From Sphingobacterium thalpophilum (GTDB taxonomy: Bacteria; Bacteroidota; Bacteroidia; Sphingobacteriales; Sphingobacteriaceae), in the NCBI GenBank assembly GCA_945878525.1, contig CAMCTU010000003.1, positions 1 through 61,553 of the forward strand: DNA of 61,553 bases, in the 5' to 3' direction. The notes under the pieces are model-generated. The model searched no databases. It had not been told where the DNA came from and worked only from the letters and a program-made list of their open reading frames with translations. Both the position numbers and the translations under genes were made by a program. Position 1 is the first letter of the stretch, and every line of letters starts with the position of its first letter. Below, one piece after another: positions 18,843 through 27,696 of this stretch.

Positions 18843-20093
18843 ATGATAGCAGAAATAATAACAATCGGAGATGAAATTTTAATCGGACAGATAGTCGATA
18901 CTAATTCTGCATGGATGGCCCAAAAGCTAAATCTTGCAGGAATTAAGGTCAAGCAAATCTCATCTGTTTCAGATGATCGTCAGCACATTCTTAAGGCATT
19001 GAATGAATCTAAAAGCAGGGCTGATCTTATTCTGATCACCGGAGGACTCGGTCCGACAAAAGACGATATCACAAAAAAGACACTCGCAGAATACTTTAAC
19101 ACCGGATATCGCTTAGATCAGGATGCGCTGGAAAACGTAAAACGAATTTTTTTAAAATACAAAGCACCTCTTCTTGAAATCAATATTAAACAGGCAGAGG
19201 TCCTGGATAATTGCGTTACCTTGCTTAATTTAAATGGAACAGCACCTGGTATGTGGATAGAAAACGAAGACAAAGTATTTGTTTCCATGCCCGGAGTTCC
19301 ATTCGAAATGATGTATATGATGGAAGAACAGGTGATTCCAAAAATAAAGCAGGCTTTTAATTTGCCTGTGATCCTACACCATACGATACTAACTGCAGGA
19401 ATAGGAGAATCCATACTTGCAGAAAGAATAGAATCTGTTGAAGATTCACTTCCTGAACATATTAAGCTGGCATATTTACCAAAATTGGGCACTGTTCGGG
19501 TCCGGCTAAGTGGAAATGGCCAGAATGAAGAAATGTTAAAGAATGAAATCAGTGTTTATGCAAAAAGAATCGTTGAAAAGGTTCATGAATTTGTAATTGC
19601 TGAGAATGATACTCCTATTGAAAAAGTAATTATAGATTTTATGGCGGCCAGGAATCTGACCTTGTCGGTTGCAGAAAGTTGTACAGGGGGGTACATTTCG
19701 CATCAAATTACGCAACATCCTGGCAGCAGTATGGTTTTTCTGGGAGGAGCAGTTACCTATTCTAATTCATTGAAAATAAGCATACTTGGAGTTTCGGAAA
19801 AGACATTAAATAATTTTGGAGCTGTCAGTGAAGAAACTGTGAAAGAAATGTCAGAAGGTGCTAAATCTGCTTTTCATTCAGATTACTCTATAGCAGTAAG
19901 TGGCGTTGCTGGGCCTGATGGCGGAACAATAGAAAAGCCTGTTGGAACTGTTTGGATTGCTGTAACCGGTAAAACAAAGACTATCACAAAAACCTACAAT
20001 TTTGGAAATAAAAGAACCCAAAACATTGAAAGGTCGGGGACTACAGCGCTCACATTACTTTATAAATTAATGAAAGAGGAACAGATTTCTTGA
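18843..20093 (+). CDS. cinA: CinA family nicotinamide-nucleotide amidohydrolase
   Basis: 416 residues with two domains. The N-terminal MoaB/Mog-like domain (IITIGDEILIGQIVDTNSAW, ITGGLGPTKDD, NGTAPGMWIE, MPGVPFEM) is associated with ADP-ribose pyrophosphatase activity in some members. The C-terminal PncC-type deamidase domain (SVAESCTGGYISHQIT, GAVTYSN, SGVAGPDGGT, KPVGTVWIAV) converts NMN to nicotinate mononucleotide for NAD recycling. In competent bacteria CinA also associates with RecA. It is directly coupled to lptD (stop and start separated by one base) and followed by the E2 gene. Confidence 0.93.
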   Translation: MIAEIITIGDEILIGQIVDTNSAWMAQKLNLAGIKVKQISSVSDDRQHILKALNESKSRADLILITGGLGPTKDDITKKTLAEYFNTGYRLDQDALENVKRIFLKYKAPLLEINIKQAEVLDNCVTLLNLNGTAPGMWIENEDKVFVSMPGVPFEMMYMMEEQVIPKIKQAFNLPVILHHTILTAGIGESILAERIESVEDSLPEHIKLAYLPKLGTVRVRLSGNGQNEEMLKNEISVYAKRIVEKVHEFVIAENDTPIEKVIIDFMAARNLTLSVAESCTGGYISHQITQHPGSSMVFLGGAVTYSNSLKISILGVSEKTLNNFGAVSEETVKEMSEGAKSAFHSDYSIAVSGVAGPDGGTIEKPVGTVWIAVTGKTKTITKTYNFGNKRTQNIERSGTTALTLLYKLMKEEQIS

Positions 20094-20142
20094 AAAAGAT
20101 TAATTTTACACTGAAATAACCAATTCTCCAAAATACTCAAAT

Positions 20143-21486
20143 ATGGCTTTATATGAATTAGTACTTCCAAAAATGGGGGAGAGTGTTGCCGAGGCTACCA
20201 TCATAAAATGGGTGAAAAAGCTTGGCGACAAGATAGATATTGATGAATCCGTATTGGAAATTGCCACTGATAAGGTTGACTCAGAAGTACCATCTCCGGT
20301 TTCCGGAAAACTATTAAATATTTTTTTTAAAGAAAATGATGTAGTTCAGGTAGGCGCAATAATTGCCATAATCGAAATAGAATCTGCATTAGATAAGGAT
20401 GAAGATACCGAATCTGAACAGCCTTCAAATGTAGAATTGCCAGTTGAACCCGAAGAATATGTTCAAAATGATGGCATTCCCCATCTATATAATTCTGATT
20501 CTAAAGAACCTGTGCCATCCATTGATTTTAGTAATGCAGCACGCTTTTATTCTCCATTGGTTAAAAGTATGGCAGCAGAGGAGGGAATCAGTATAGATGA
20601 ATTAGACAAAATAAAAGGAACAGGTTCTGAAGGGAGAGTTACCAAAAAGGATATTATTGATTTTATAAATTCGGGTAAAACAGTCAAAATACAACCAGAA
20701 AATAAGGAAGTGTCGATTTATGTTCCCGCGCATGAACCTGTTCAAGAGAAGAAGGCCAATCCGGCAATTGTTTCAGGAGGAGATGAGATTATAGAAATGG
20801 ACCGTATGCGCAAACTCATAGCAGATCATATGGTGATGAGTAAACAGACCTCGGCTCATGTTACTTCATTTGTAGAAGCCGATGTAACTAATATTGTTCA
20901 ATGGCGTGATCGCATAAAAAGTTCATTTGAAAAACGTGAAGGGGAGAAAATTACATTTACACCTATTTTCATTGAAGCTGTTGCCAAAGCTATAAAAGAC
21001 CTACCTATGATAAATATCTCAGTCAATGGGACACAGATCATTAAAAAGCGTGATATCAATATTGGAATGGCTGCTGCTTTACCGAGTGGTAATTTGATAG
21101 TTCCTGTTATAAAAAATGCAGATCAGCTTAATCTTTTCGGACTCACAAAGGCTGTAAATGATCTGGCCAGCCGCTCTCGACTGTCAAAGCTAAAGCCCGA
21201 TGAAACCCAGGGTGGAACATTTACACTTACCAATCTGGGAACATTTGGGAACATTATGGGTACACCAATTATTAATCAGCCACAGGTTGCAGTATTGGCA
21301 GTAGGTGTCATTAAAAAGAAACCTGCTGTAATTGAAACTGAGTATGGTGATGTAATCGCAATCAGACATATGATGTTTCTCTCTCTTTCTTATGATCATC
21401 GTGTTGTAGATGGGTCATTAGGAGGTTCTTTTGTACGCAGGGTTGCTGATTATCTTGAATCCTGGGATGTAAATCGTGAATTATAA
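20143..21486 (+). CDS. 2-oxo acid dehydrogenase E2 component (dihydrolipoamide acyltransferase)
   Basis: 447 residues with the standard E2 order. The lipoyl domain has lipoylated Lys44 in EIATDKVDSEVP. An acidic/proline linker follows, then the peripheral subunit-binding domain (residues about 135-178: FYSPLVKSMAAEEGI, GTGSEGRVTKKDIIDF), a second linker and the acyltransferase domain (residues about 215-447) with the active-site motif SYDHRVVDG. The protein forms the core of a pyruvate, branched-chain or 2-oxoglutarate dehydrogenase. No E1 or E3 gene is adjacent, so the complex cannot be named; the branched-chain/pyruvate type is common for this form in Bacteroidota. Confidence 0.9.
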   Translation: MALYELVLPKMGESVAEATIIKWVKKLGDKIDIDESVLEIATDKVDSEVPSPVSGKLLNIFFKENDVVQVGAIIAIIEIESALDKDEDTESEQPSNVELPVEPEEYVQNDGIPHLYNSDSKEPVPSIDFSNAARFYSPLVKSMAAEEGISIDELDKIKGTGSEGRVTKKDIIDFINSGKTVKIQPENKEVSIYVPAHEPVQEKKANPAIVSGGDEIIEMDRMRKLIADHMVMSKQTSAHVTSFVEADVTNIVQWRDRIKSSFEKREGEKITFTPIFIEAVAKAIKDLPMINISVNGTQIIKKRDINIGMAAALPSGNLIVPVIKNADQLNLFGLTKAVNDLASRSRLSKLKPDETQGGTFTLTNLGTFGNIMGTPIINQPQVAVLAVGVIKKKPAVIETEYGDVIAIRHMMFLSLSYDHRVVDGSLGGSFVRRVADYLESWDVNREL

Positions 21487-21531
21487 GTGATTGGATTAGA
21501 TTAAATTAATTCTTAAAATTTACCTTTTGAA

Positions 21532-22200
21532 ATGAAAAAGAAAATAATTTATATACTGACACTTGTTTTATTAATGAATGGAACTTCTGCATTTTCACAA
21601 CAAAATTTTCCTTTCCAGGCACAGATCGAGGCATTTTTAAAGCAGGATAGCCTGGAATTCCCTCAAAAAAATGCAATTCTGCTTGTTGGAAGTTCCTCCT
21701 TTACAAACTGGAAAGATGTTCAGGATTATTTTCCAGAACACAAAATTATAAATCGTGGATTCGGTGGATCCAGCCTGCCTGATTTGATTCGTTATGCTTC
21801 TAGTATCATATATCCTTACAAACCTGCGCAAATACTGATTTATTGTGGTGAAAACGATTTTCCTGCCGATCCAAATACAACCGCTGACACGATTTTTAAT
21901 CGTTTCAAACAATTGCATAGCATGATCAGATCAGCTCTTCCCAAAACCGAGATTATATATATTTCGATGAAACCTAGTATAGCAAGGCTTAAGTATCTTC
22001 CAGAAATGCGCAGAGCAAATGAAATGATAAGAAATTTTCAGAAGAAACAATTAAAATCAGAATATATAGACGTTTATTCCAAAATGATACTAGCTAATGG
22101 TAATCCAATGCAGGATATCTTTCTCAAAGATCAACTTCATATGAACAAGAACGGCTATCTGATCTGGCAAAAAGTGATCAAACCATATCTTAAGAAATAA
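21532..22200 (+). CDS. Secreted SGNH/GDSL hydrolase
   Basis: 222 residues. The signal peptide (IIYILTLVLLMNGTSAFSQ) is followed by an SGNH hydrolase domain: block I ILLVGSSSFTNW (nucleophile serine), block II NRGFGGSSLPD (Gly), block III IYCGENDFPAD (Asn), and block V DQLHMNKNGYLIW (Asp-x-x-His). Such enzymes deacetylate or cleave esters on carbohydrates or lipids; the substrate is not evident. The catalytic set is complete. A hairpin terminator directly follows the stop and is shared with the convergent hom gene. Confidence 0.88.
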   Translation: MKKKIIYILTLVLLMNGTSAFSQQNFPFQAQIEAFLKQDSLEFPQKNAILLVGSSSFTNWKDVQDYFPEHKIINRGFGGSSLPDLIRYASSIIYPYKPAQILIYCGENDFPADPNTTADTIFNRFKQLHSMIRSALPKTEIIYISMKPSIARLKYLPEMRRANEMIRNFQKKQLKSEYIDVYSKMILANGNPMQDIFLKDQLHMNKNGYLIWQKVIKPYLKK

Positions 22201-22230
22201 AAAAGATGCCCATTAATGGAGGATCTTTTT
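22199..22230. terminator. Bidirectional intrinsic terminator between SGNH hydrolase and hom
   Basis: The arms AAAAAGAT and ATCTTTTT flank an inner CCAT/ATGG stem. The outer A/T tracts give a U-run on either strand, so this hairpin can end both the plus transcript (stop at 22200) and the minus metY-metX-hom transcript (stop at 22231). Confidence 0.7.
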
Positions 22231-23469
22231 CTATAAGGGTGATGGTTCAGGCCTTTTCAAATTTAATTCTTTAAATTTTTCAGTTAGTGCACCGGCTTGT
22301 GCAATAAAAGCCCCATCATCAAGTATTTTTTGTTTCTTAGCAATTAATTCACTGATTTTAACTCCCCCCAAAACATATTTAAGTGCAGTACTTTTGTGTT
22401 GTTCAGCGATAAACTCAAAGTGAATATCATGAATCAGGCTTTCATGATTATAACGGATATAAATTGGTATGACATGGTCATTTTGAAGTTTTAATCTTTT
22501 GTCGTGATGGTATTTCTTATACTCATACCGATAATCATATCTTAGGGCAGCAACATCTGATAAAACTGCAGATCCGGTTGGATGACCACCGGCGCCTTTT
22601 CCGTAAAATAGTTGCTGGTCTGCAAATGCAGCCTTGACAGATACTGCATTGTATTCATTCTCAACATTATAAAGAAAGTCACTTTTAGGAATAAGCTTTG
22701 GAATAACATATAAGGCAATTTCCTTGTCATCCAGCTTCTTTGCGGTAGGTACAAGTTTGATCTTTAACTGATGCTCCTGAGCAAAATGAAGGTCTAAGGT
22801 TGAAAAATTTTGAATCCCAATATTTAATATTTCTTCTGGTTTAACAAATATTCCATATGCATGGGCTGCAGCAATTACAAGCTTATATTTTGGATCATAA
22901 CCTCCAACATCAAGAATTGGATCTTTTTCAGCAAAGCCTAAATCCTGAGCTTGTTTTAGAGCATGTGAATATTCTAAACCTTCATTCGCAATCTTAGAAA
23001 GAATAAAATTGGAAGAACCATTAAAAATACCACTTATAGAATGTAGCAATTCATTATCGTAATACTCCTCAAGATTCCTTATGATTGGAATACTTCCGCA
23101 AACAGCACCTTCATATAATAATGATGTATTGTATTTTTTCTGCAGATTCACCAACTCATCTAAATGCTCTGCAATCATTTTCTTATTCGCAGAAACTACA
23201 TTTTTTTTACTTTTTAAGGCTCTGGTAACGATTTCATAAGCTGCATCAGCATCATTAATTAATTCTATTACCGTATTAATGCTGGGATCATTTAGAATAT
23301 CATCCGGATTGGTCGTGAATAAATGCTCAGGCAGAATTCGGTCTTTTTCCGGATTTTTTATTGCAATCTTTTTAATCTCAATATTGAGATCCTTAGTACT
23401 TATAATATCATGTAAACCCTGGCCAACAACGCCAAAGCCAAATAATCCTATGGTCAATCTTTTACTCAT
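22231..23469 (-). CDS. hom: Homoserine dehydrogenase (monofunctional)
   Basis: Reduces aspartate semialdehyde to homoserine, the precursor of methionine and threonine. 412 residues with the NAD(P) motif GLFGFGVVGQGLHD at the N-terminus, VVSANKKMIAEH, the substrate region GAVCGSIPIIRNLEEYY, and GKGAGGHPTGSAVLSD near residue 300. It is not fused to aspartokinase. The C-terminal tail (residues 330-412) is ACT-like in position but I cannot confirm an ACT domain. It lies 3 bp after metX and is the last gene of the SAM-riboswitch operon, which ties supply of homoserine to methionine demand. Confidence 0.92.
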   Translation of the reverse strand: MSKRLTIGLFGFGVVGQGLHDIISTKDLNIEIKKIAIKNPEKDRILPEHLFTTNPDDILNDPSINTVIELINDADAAYEIVTRALKSKKNVVSANKKMIAEHLDELVNLQKKYNTSLLYEGAVCGSIPIIRNLEEYYDNELLHSISGIFNGSSNFILSKIANEGLEYSHALKQAQDLGFAEKDPILDVGGYDPKYKLVIAAAHAYGIFVKPEEILNIGIQNFSTLDLHFAQEHQLKIKLVPTAKKLDDKEIALYVIPKLIPKSDFLYNVENEYNAVSVKAAFADQQLFYGKGAGGHPTGSAVLSDVAALRYDYRYEYKKYHHDKRLKLQNDHVIPIYIRYNHESLIHDIHFEFIAEQHKSTALKYVLGGVKISELIAKKQKILDDGAFIAQAGALTEKFKELNLKRPEPSPL

Positions 23470-23472
23470 TTT

Positions 23473-24537
23473 TTATAATGCTATTTTATGCAGCGTTACA
23501 ATACTCTTGTCAGAATCTGCCGATTTGAAAAAATTTCCTATTTCCTTTGTCAATATTTCAGTTTCTACTAAAAATCCATCGTGGCCGTAAAATGAATCTA
23601 ATTCAGTAAAACGGGCGTTTGAAATATTTTTTGCTAAAAATTGTTGCTCTTCTACAGGAAATAGAACATCGTTCTTAATTCCAATAACTAATGTCTTAGC
23701 CTGTATTAATTTTAATGCATCTTCAATGGAATTTCTTTTACGACCGACATGATGACTGTCCATCGTTTTGGTCAAATACCAGTAACTATAGGCATTAAAA
23801 CGGTTCACCAGCTTTTGACCCTGATAGTTTTGATAAGAAGAAGCCTTAAAATCATTGATTTTATCTGGATTTACTTCCATCTGGGTTTTGGCATAAGTTC
23901 CATATGTACGATAAGATAATAAAGCGAAGCTTCGTGCTACTTTAAGCCCCATTTTACCACCATCCGGAGATTGGGCAAAAAATGTACGATCGGTAGTAAT
24001 TGCAAGCCTCTGACTTTCATTAAAGGCAATTCCCCAGGCTGAATGCTGTGCGTTGGCTGCAATTAAGACAAGTTTACCAATTCTTTGAGGCTCCAAAATT
24101 GCCCATTCCATTGCTTGCTGACCTCCTAATGAACCCCCAATCAATAAAGCGATCTGAGCCAGACCGAGATCATCAGCTAAAAGTTTATGTGCAGCTGCAA
24201 GATCCCGAACAGTTATATCAGGAAAGGAAAGAAAATAGGGTAATCCGGTTGCACTGTTAATACTCAGCGGACTTGTACTCCCATAATGGGATCCGATCAC
24301 ATTCGCACAGACGATAAAATGCTCTTTGGGATTAAAAAGGCAATTATCACCAAAAAGGCCTTTCCACCAATCAAAAACGTTAGAGTTTGCTGTTAGAGCA
24401 TGGCAAACCCAAATTACATTATCCTTTTTAGCATTTAAAGAGCCAAAAGTATGATATGTGATTTGCAGATCATACAACTTTTGTCCATTTTCAAGGGGAA
24501 AAGGCTTTTTATGTTTATAAATAGCTTCCGAATTCAT
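23473..24537 (-). CDS. metX: Homoserine O-acetyltransferase
   Basis: 354-residue alpha/beta hydrolase-fold acyltransferase that makes O-acetylhomoserine, the substrate of MetY. Nucleophile Ser136 lies in LLIGGSLGGQQAMEW, the acid in VIGIKNDVLFPVEEQ, and His in FYGHDGFLVE. The oxyanion/entrance segment CHALTANSNVFDWW is typical of the family. An acetyl rather than succinyl donor is inferred from the MetX family and the MetY neighbour. A strong hairpin (24546-24568) lies 8 nt upstream of its ATG. hom follows 3 bp downstream. Confidence 0.94.
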   Translation of the reverse strand: MNSEAIYKHKKPFPLENGQKLYDLQITYHTFGSLNAKKDNVIWVCHALTANSNVFDWWKGLFGDNCLFNPKEHFIVCANVIGSHYGSTSPLSINSATGLPYFLSFPDITVRDLAAAHKLLADDLGLAQIALLIGGSLGGQQAMEWAILEPQRIGKLVLIAANAQHSAWGIAFNESQRLAITTDRTFFAQSPDGGKMGLKVARSFALLSYRTYGTYAKTQMEVNPDKINDFKASSYQNYQGQKLVNRFNAYSYWYLTKTMDSHHVGRKRNSIEDALKLIQAKTLVIGIKNDVLFPVEEQQFLAKNISNARFTELDSFYGHDGFLVETEILTKEIGNFFKSADSDKSIVTLHKIAL

Positions 24538-24545
24538 ATCAATTT

Positions 24546-24568
24546 GACCTCCCCGGTTCGGGGAGGTC
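24546..24568 (-). promoter_or_regulatory. GC-rich stem-loop immediately upstream of metX
   Basis: GACCTCCCC and GGGGAGGTC form a perfect 9-bp stem around a GGTTC/GAACC loop in an otherwise AT-rich 59-bp spacer between metY and metX. No U-run follows it on either strand, so it is not a normal intrinsic terminator. On the operon strand its base is 8 nt from the metX ATG, where it could limit ribosome access or mark an mRNA processing/stability point. Confidence 0.6.
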
Positions 24569-24596
24569 TAAAAATGCTTGTTTAATGACCAGGTTT

Positions 24597-25913
<1,317 letters not shown>

Positions 25914-25995
25914 TTAGGTTTAATTATTTATAAAAAGTTAAAATAGCTTGAATTGATAACTGGAATCTCATAAAAATTACTAGAACTAGACAGAA

Positions 25996-26124
25996 CTAGC
26001 AACAAGGCTTTGAATGCATTGACAGACAACAATTTGCCGTTAATGCGGAATGATAAGAGCTTTTAATTGGAATTTTAAGTTTCGATTTTGGGAATACAGA
26101 AACTAAAGATTGTTGATTTTTCAT
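25996..26124 (-). CDS. Cys-rich 42-residue leader ORF downstream of the SAM riboswitch
   Basis: ATG 26124 (context AACGAAAATG, A-rich as favoured in Bacteroidota) to TAG 25996. The product is basic in the first half and ends in NCCLSMHSKPCC, so four of the last twelve codons are cysteine, with a Cys-Cys pair immediately before the stop. The start lies 7 nt after the 3' strand of riboswitch stem P1, and the stop is 94 nt before the metY ATG. No signal peptide or known domain. Its place between a SAM sensor and a sulfur-assimilation gene suggests a cysteine-sensing leader peptide, as described for poly-cysteine upstream ORFs in mycobacteria; this is inference. It could also be a chance ORF. Confidence 0.5.
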   Translation of the reverse strand: MKNQQSLVSVFPKSKLKIPIKSSYHSALTANCCLSMHSKPCC

Positions 26125-26131
26125 TTTCGTT

Positions 26132-26243
26132 ATCAATTTATTTTTCCCTAACGGGACAGGAATTGGCACCTTCCCCGAAACCGATCGGGGGGTTGTCAGT
26201 GGGTCATAGAGCCTGATCTCTCGCCACTTCTGCATAAATCAAT
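26132..26243 (-). ncRNA. SAM-I (S-box) riboswitch
   Basis: On the minus strand the class I SAM aptamer is readable in full. P1 is ATTGATTTAT (26243-26234) with ATAAATTGAT (26141-26132), ten pairs with two G-U. P2 is AGTGG with CCACT. The internal arm is GAGAG...GCTCTATGA. The invariant GACAACC follows, then P3 CCCCGA-loop-TCGGGG, the core AAGGTGCCAATTCC, and P4 TCCC-GTTA-GGGA. It leads the metY-metX-hom operon, so high SAM should lower expression. No U-tract terminator follows within the leader. The 3' strand of P1 ends next to the start of the small Cys-rich ORF, suggesting control of translation initiation or coupling rather than simple termination. Confidence 0.93.
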
Positions 26244-26291
26244 AAAATGAATTTATTGAAGACAGATTGGAATTACTACCAAATAATATTT

Positions 26292-26324
26292 CAAATATAA
26301 GAGTATGAGTATAATTAAACCAAA
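26292..26324 (-). promoter_or_regulatory. Promoter of the SAM riboswitch/metY operon
   Basis: On the minus strand TTTG (26324-26321), a 21-nt spacer and TATATTTG (26299-26292) match the Bacteroidota -33/-7 promoter (TTTG, 17-23 nt, TAnnTTTG). The start of transcription would be about 45 nt before the first base of the aptamer. Confidence 0.7.
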
Positions 26325-26380
26325 TTAAATTCTTATATTAAAGGTAACTATTTGAATAATAGTCCATTAAATTTCAGCAT

Positions 26381-27496
26381 CTATCCCAAGGCCTGATTCA
26401 AATCATGGATAAGATCTTCTGAATTCTCTAAACCAATAGAAATACGGATAAGATTCTGAGGAGTTTTTGTACCAGGTCCTTCAACTGAGGCTCGGTGCTC
26501 AATCAGACTTTCAACACCACCAAGACTGGTAGCCTGAGTAAAAATCTTAACTGAATTTACAACTTTGCGGGCTTCTTCAGCACCACCTTTAACCAAAAAC
26601 GATAACATTCCTCCGTAATCACTCATTTGACTTTTGGCAATTTCATGACCCTGATGTTCTTTTAAACCAGGAAAAAAGACCTTTTCTACCTGATTATGGG
26701 AATCCAAAAAACTGGCTAATATTGCTGCGTTTTGGGCATGCCCACGCATCCTATAAGGAAGCGTCTTTATTCCCCTTACTGTCAAATAACAATCAAAAGG
26801 AGAGGGAACTGCTCCGGATAGCACCTGTATAGTTCTGATTTTCTTCCAAAACTCATCCTTCTTTTTGCATGCCAAAACCCCACCAATCAGATCACTATGC
26901 CCTCCAAAATATTTTGTAGAGGAATGCATGACTAAATCGCAGCCTATTTCCAATGGTTTTTGAAATACGGGAGTACTAAATGTATTATCACAAGCAACCA
27001 GAATACCTTTAGATTTTGCCAATTCACATATACTCTTAAGATCACTGATTTTTAATAATGGATTAGAAGGAGTTTCAACCCAAATCAGACGGGTATTTAG
27101 TTTTATAGCATTAGAAATTGCTTCACTATTGGCCAGATCAACAAAACTTACTTCAATAATCCCATCAAAAACCTGTAATAATTGATTCCTCAAGCCGTGA
27201 TACATATCATCAGGAGCAATTATATGTGAACCGGCTCCTAAAGCCTGAAATACAGCAGCTCCTGCAGCATTTCCAGAGGAGAAAGCTGCAGCATCTTCAG
27301 CAATTTCTAGTTTGGCTACCACATTCTCAAGGGATTTTCTGTTCGGATTATCTATCCTGGAATAAACAAATTCTCCTGGGTAACCACCATCTTCACCCCG
27401 TTCAAAAGTAGAAGATAAGGTTATGGGCTGAATAACTGCCCCGGTATGTCTATCTATTTTATTTCCGGCATGAATGGCTATAGTTTCGATCTTCAT
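26381..27496 (-). CDS. Cystathionine gamma-synthase/lyase-type PLP enzyme
   Basis: 371 residues of the Cys/Met metabolism PLP family, about 60 shorter than the MetY next door. It has AIHAGNKIDRHTGAV, EFVYSRIDNPNRKSLE, AAFSSGNAAGAAVFQALGAG (cofactor phosphate region), VETPSNPLLKISDL, the PLP Lys195 in MHSSTKYFGGHSDLIGGV, and a C-terminal GVESLIEHRASVEG typical of gamma-synthase and gamma-lyase. Cystathionine gamma-synthase (from O-acetylhomoserine and cysteine) and gamma-lyase cannot be separated by eye. It is transcribed in the same direction as metY but ends 137 bp before the riboswitch and upstream of the metY promoter, so the riboswitch does not control it. Confidence 0.88.
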   Translation of the reverse strand: MKIETIAIHAGNKIDRHTGAVIQPITLSSTFERGEDGGYPGEFVYSRIDNPNRKSLENVVAKLEIAEDAAAFSSGNAAGAAVFQALGAGSHIIAPDDMYHGLRNQLLQVFDGIIEVSFVDLANSEAISNAIKLNTRLIWVETPSNPLLKISDLKSICELAKSKGILVACDNTFSTPVFQKPLEIGCDLVMHSSTKYFGGHSDLIGGVLACKKKDEFWKKIRTIQVLSGAVPSPFDCYLTVRGIKTLPYRMRGHAQNAAILASFLDSHNQVEKVFFPGLKEHQGHEIAKSQMSDYGGMLSFLVKGGAEEARKVVNSVKIFTQATSLGGVESLIEHRASVEGPGTKTPQNLIRISIGLENSEDLIHDLNQALG

Positions 27497-27656
27497 GTTA
27501 AGTTTAATGGTTGAATGTGATTCTCAAATTTTGTTTAAGTTAATTAAAGAAAAAATGTTAAGATCAATTTTTCATGTTTAATTACAATTCTAATAACAAT
27601 AATACTCTGAATTAAAATAATTGATTTAATTCAAATGCTTTTACCTGAGAATGATA

Positions 27657-27683
27657 TTGAATCTATACAATTCCGTATTTTTG
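27657..27683 (+). promoter_or_regulatory. Promoter of the mqnE operon
   Basis: TTG at 27657-27659, a 16-nt spacer and a perfect -7 box TATTTTTG at 27676-27683. Transcription would start about 10 nt before the mqnE ATG (27697), giving a very short leader. Confidence 0.6.
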
Positions 27684-27696
27684 CAAAAAGAAAATA

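Noticed and set aside
24546-24568. Hairpin before metX as an intrinsic terminator
   Set aside because: No U-run on either strand and it lies inside an operon; listed as a stem-loop instead.
25996-26235. Longer 79-codon frame covering the riboswitch and the small ORF
   Set aside because: Its first 37 codons are the aptamer itself; the ATG at 26124 after P1 is the sensible start.
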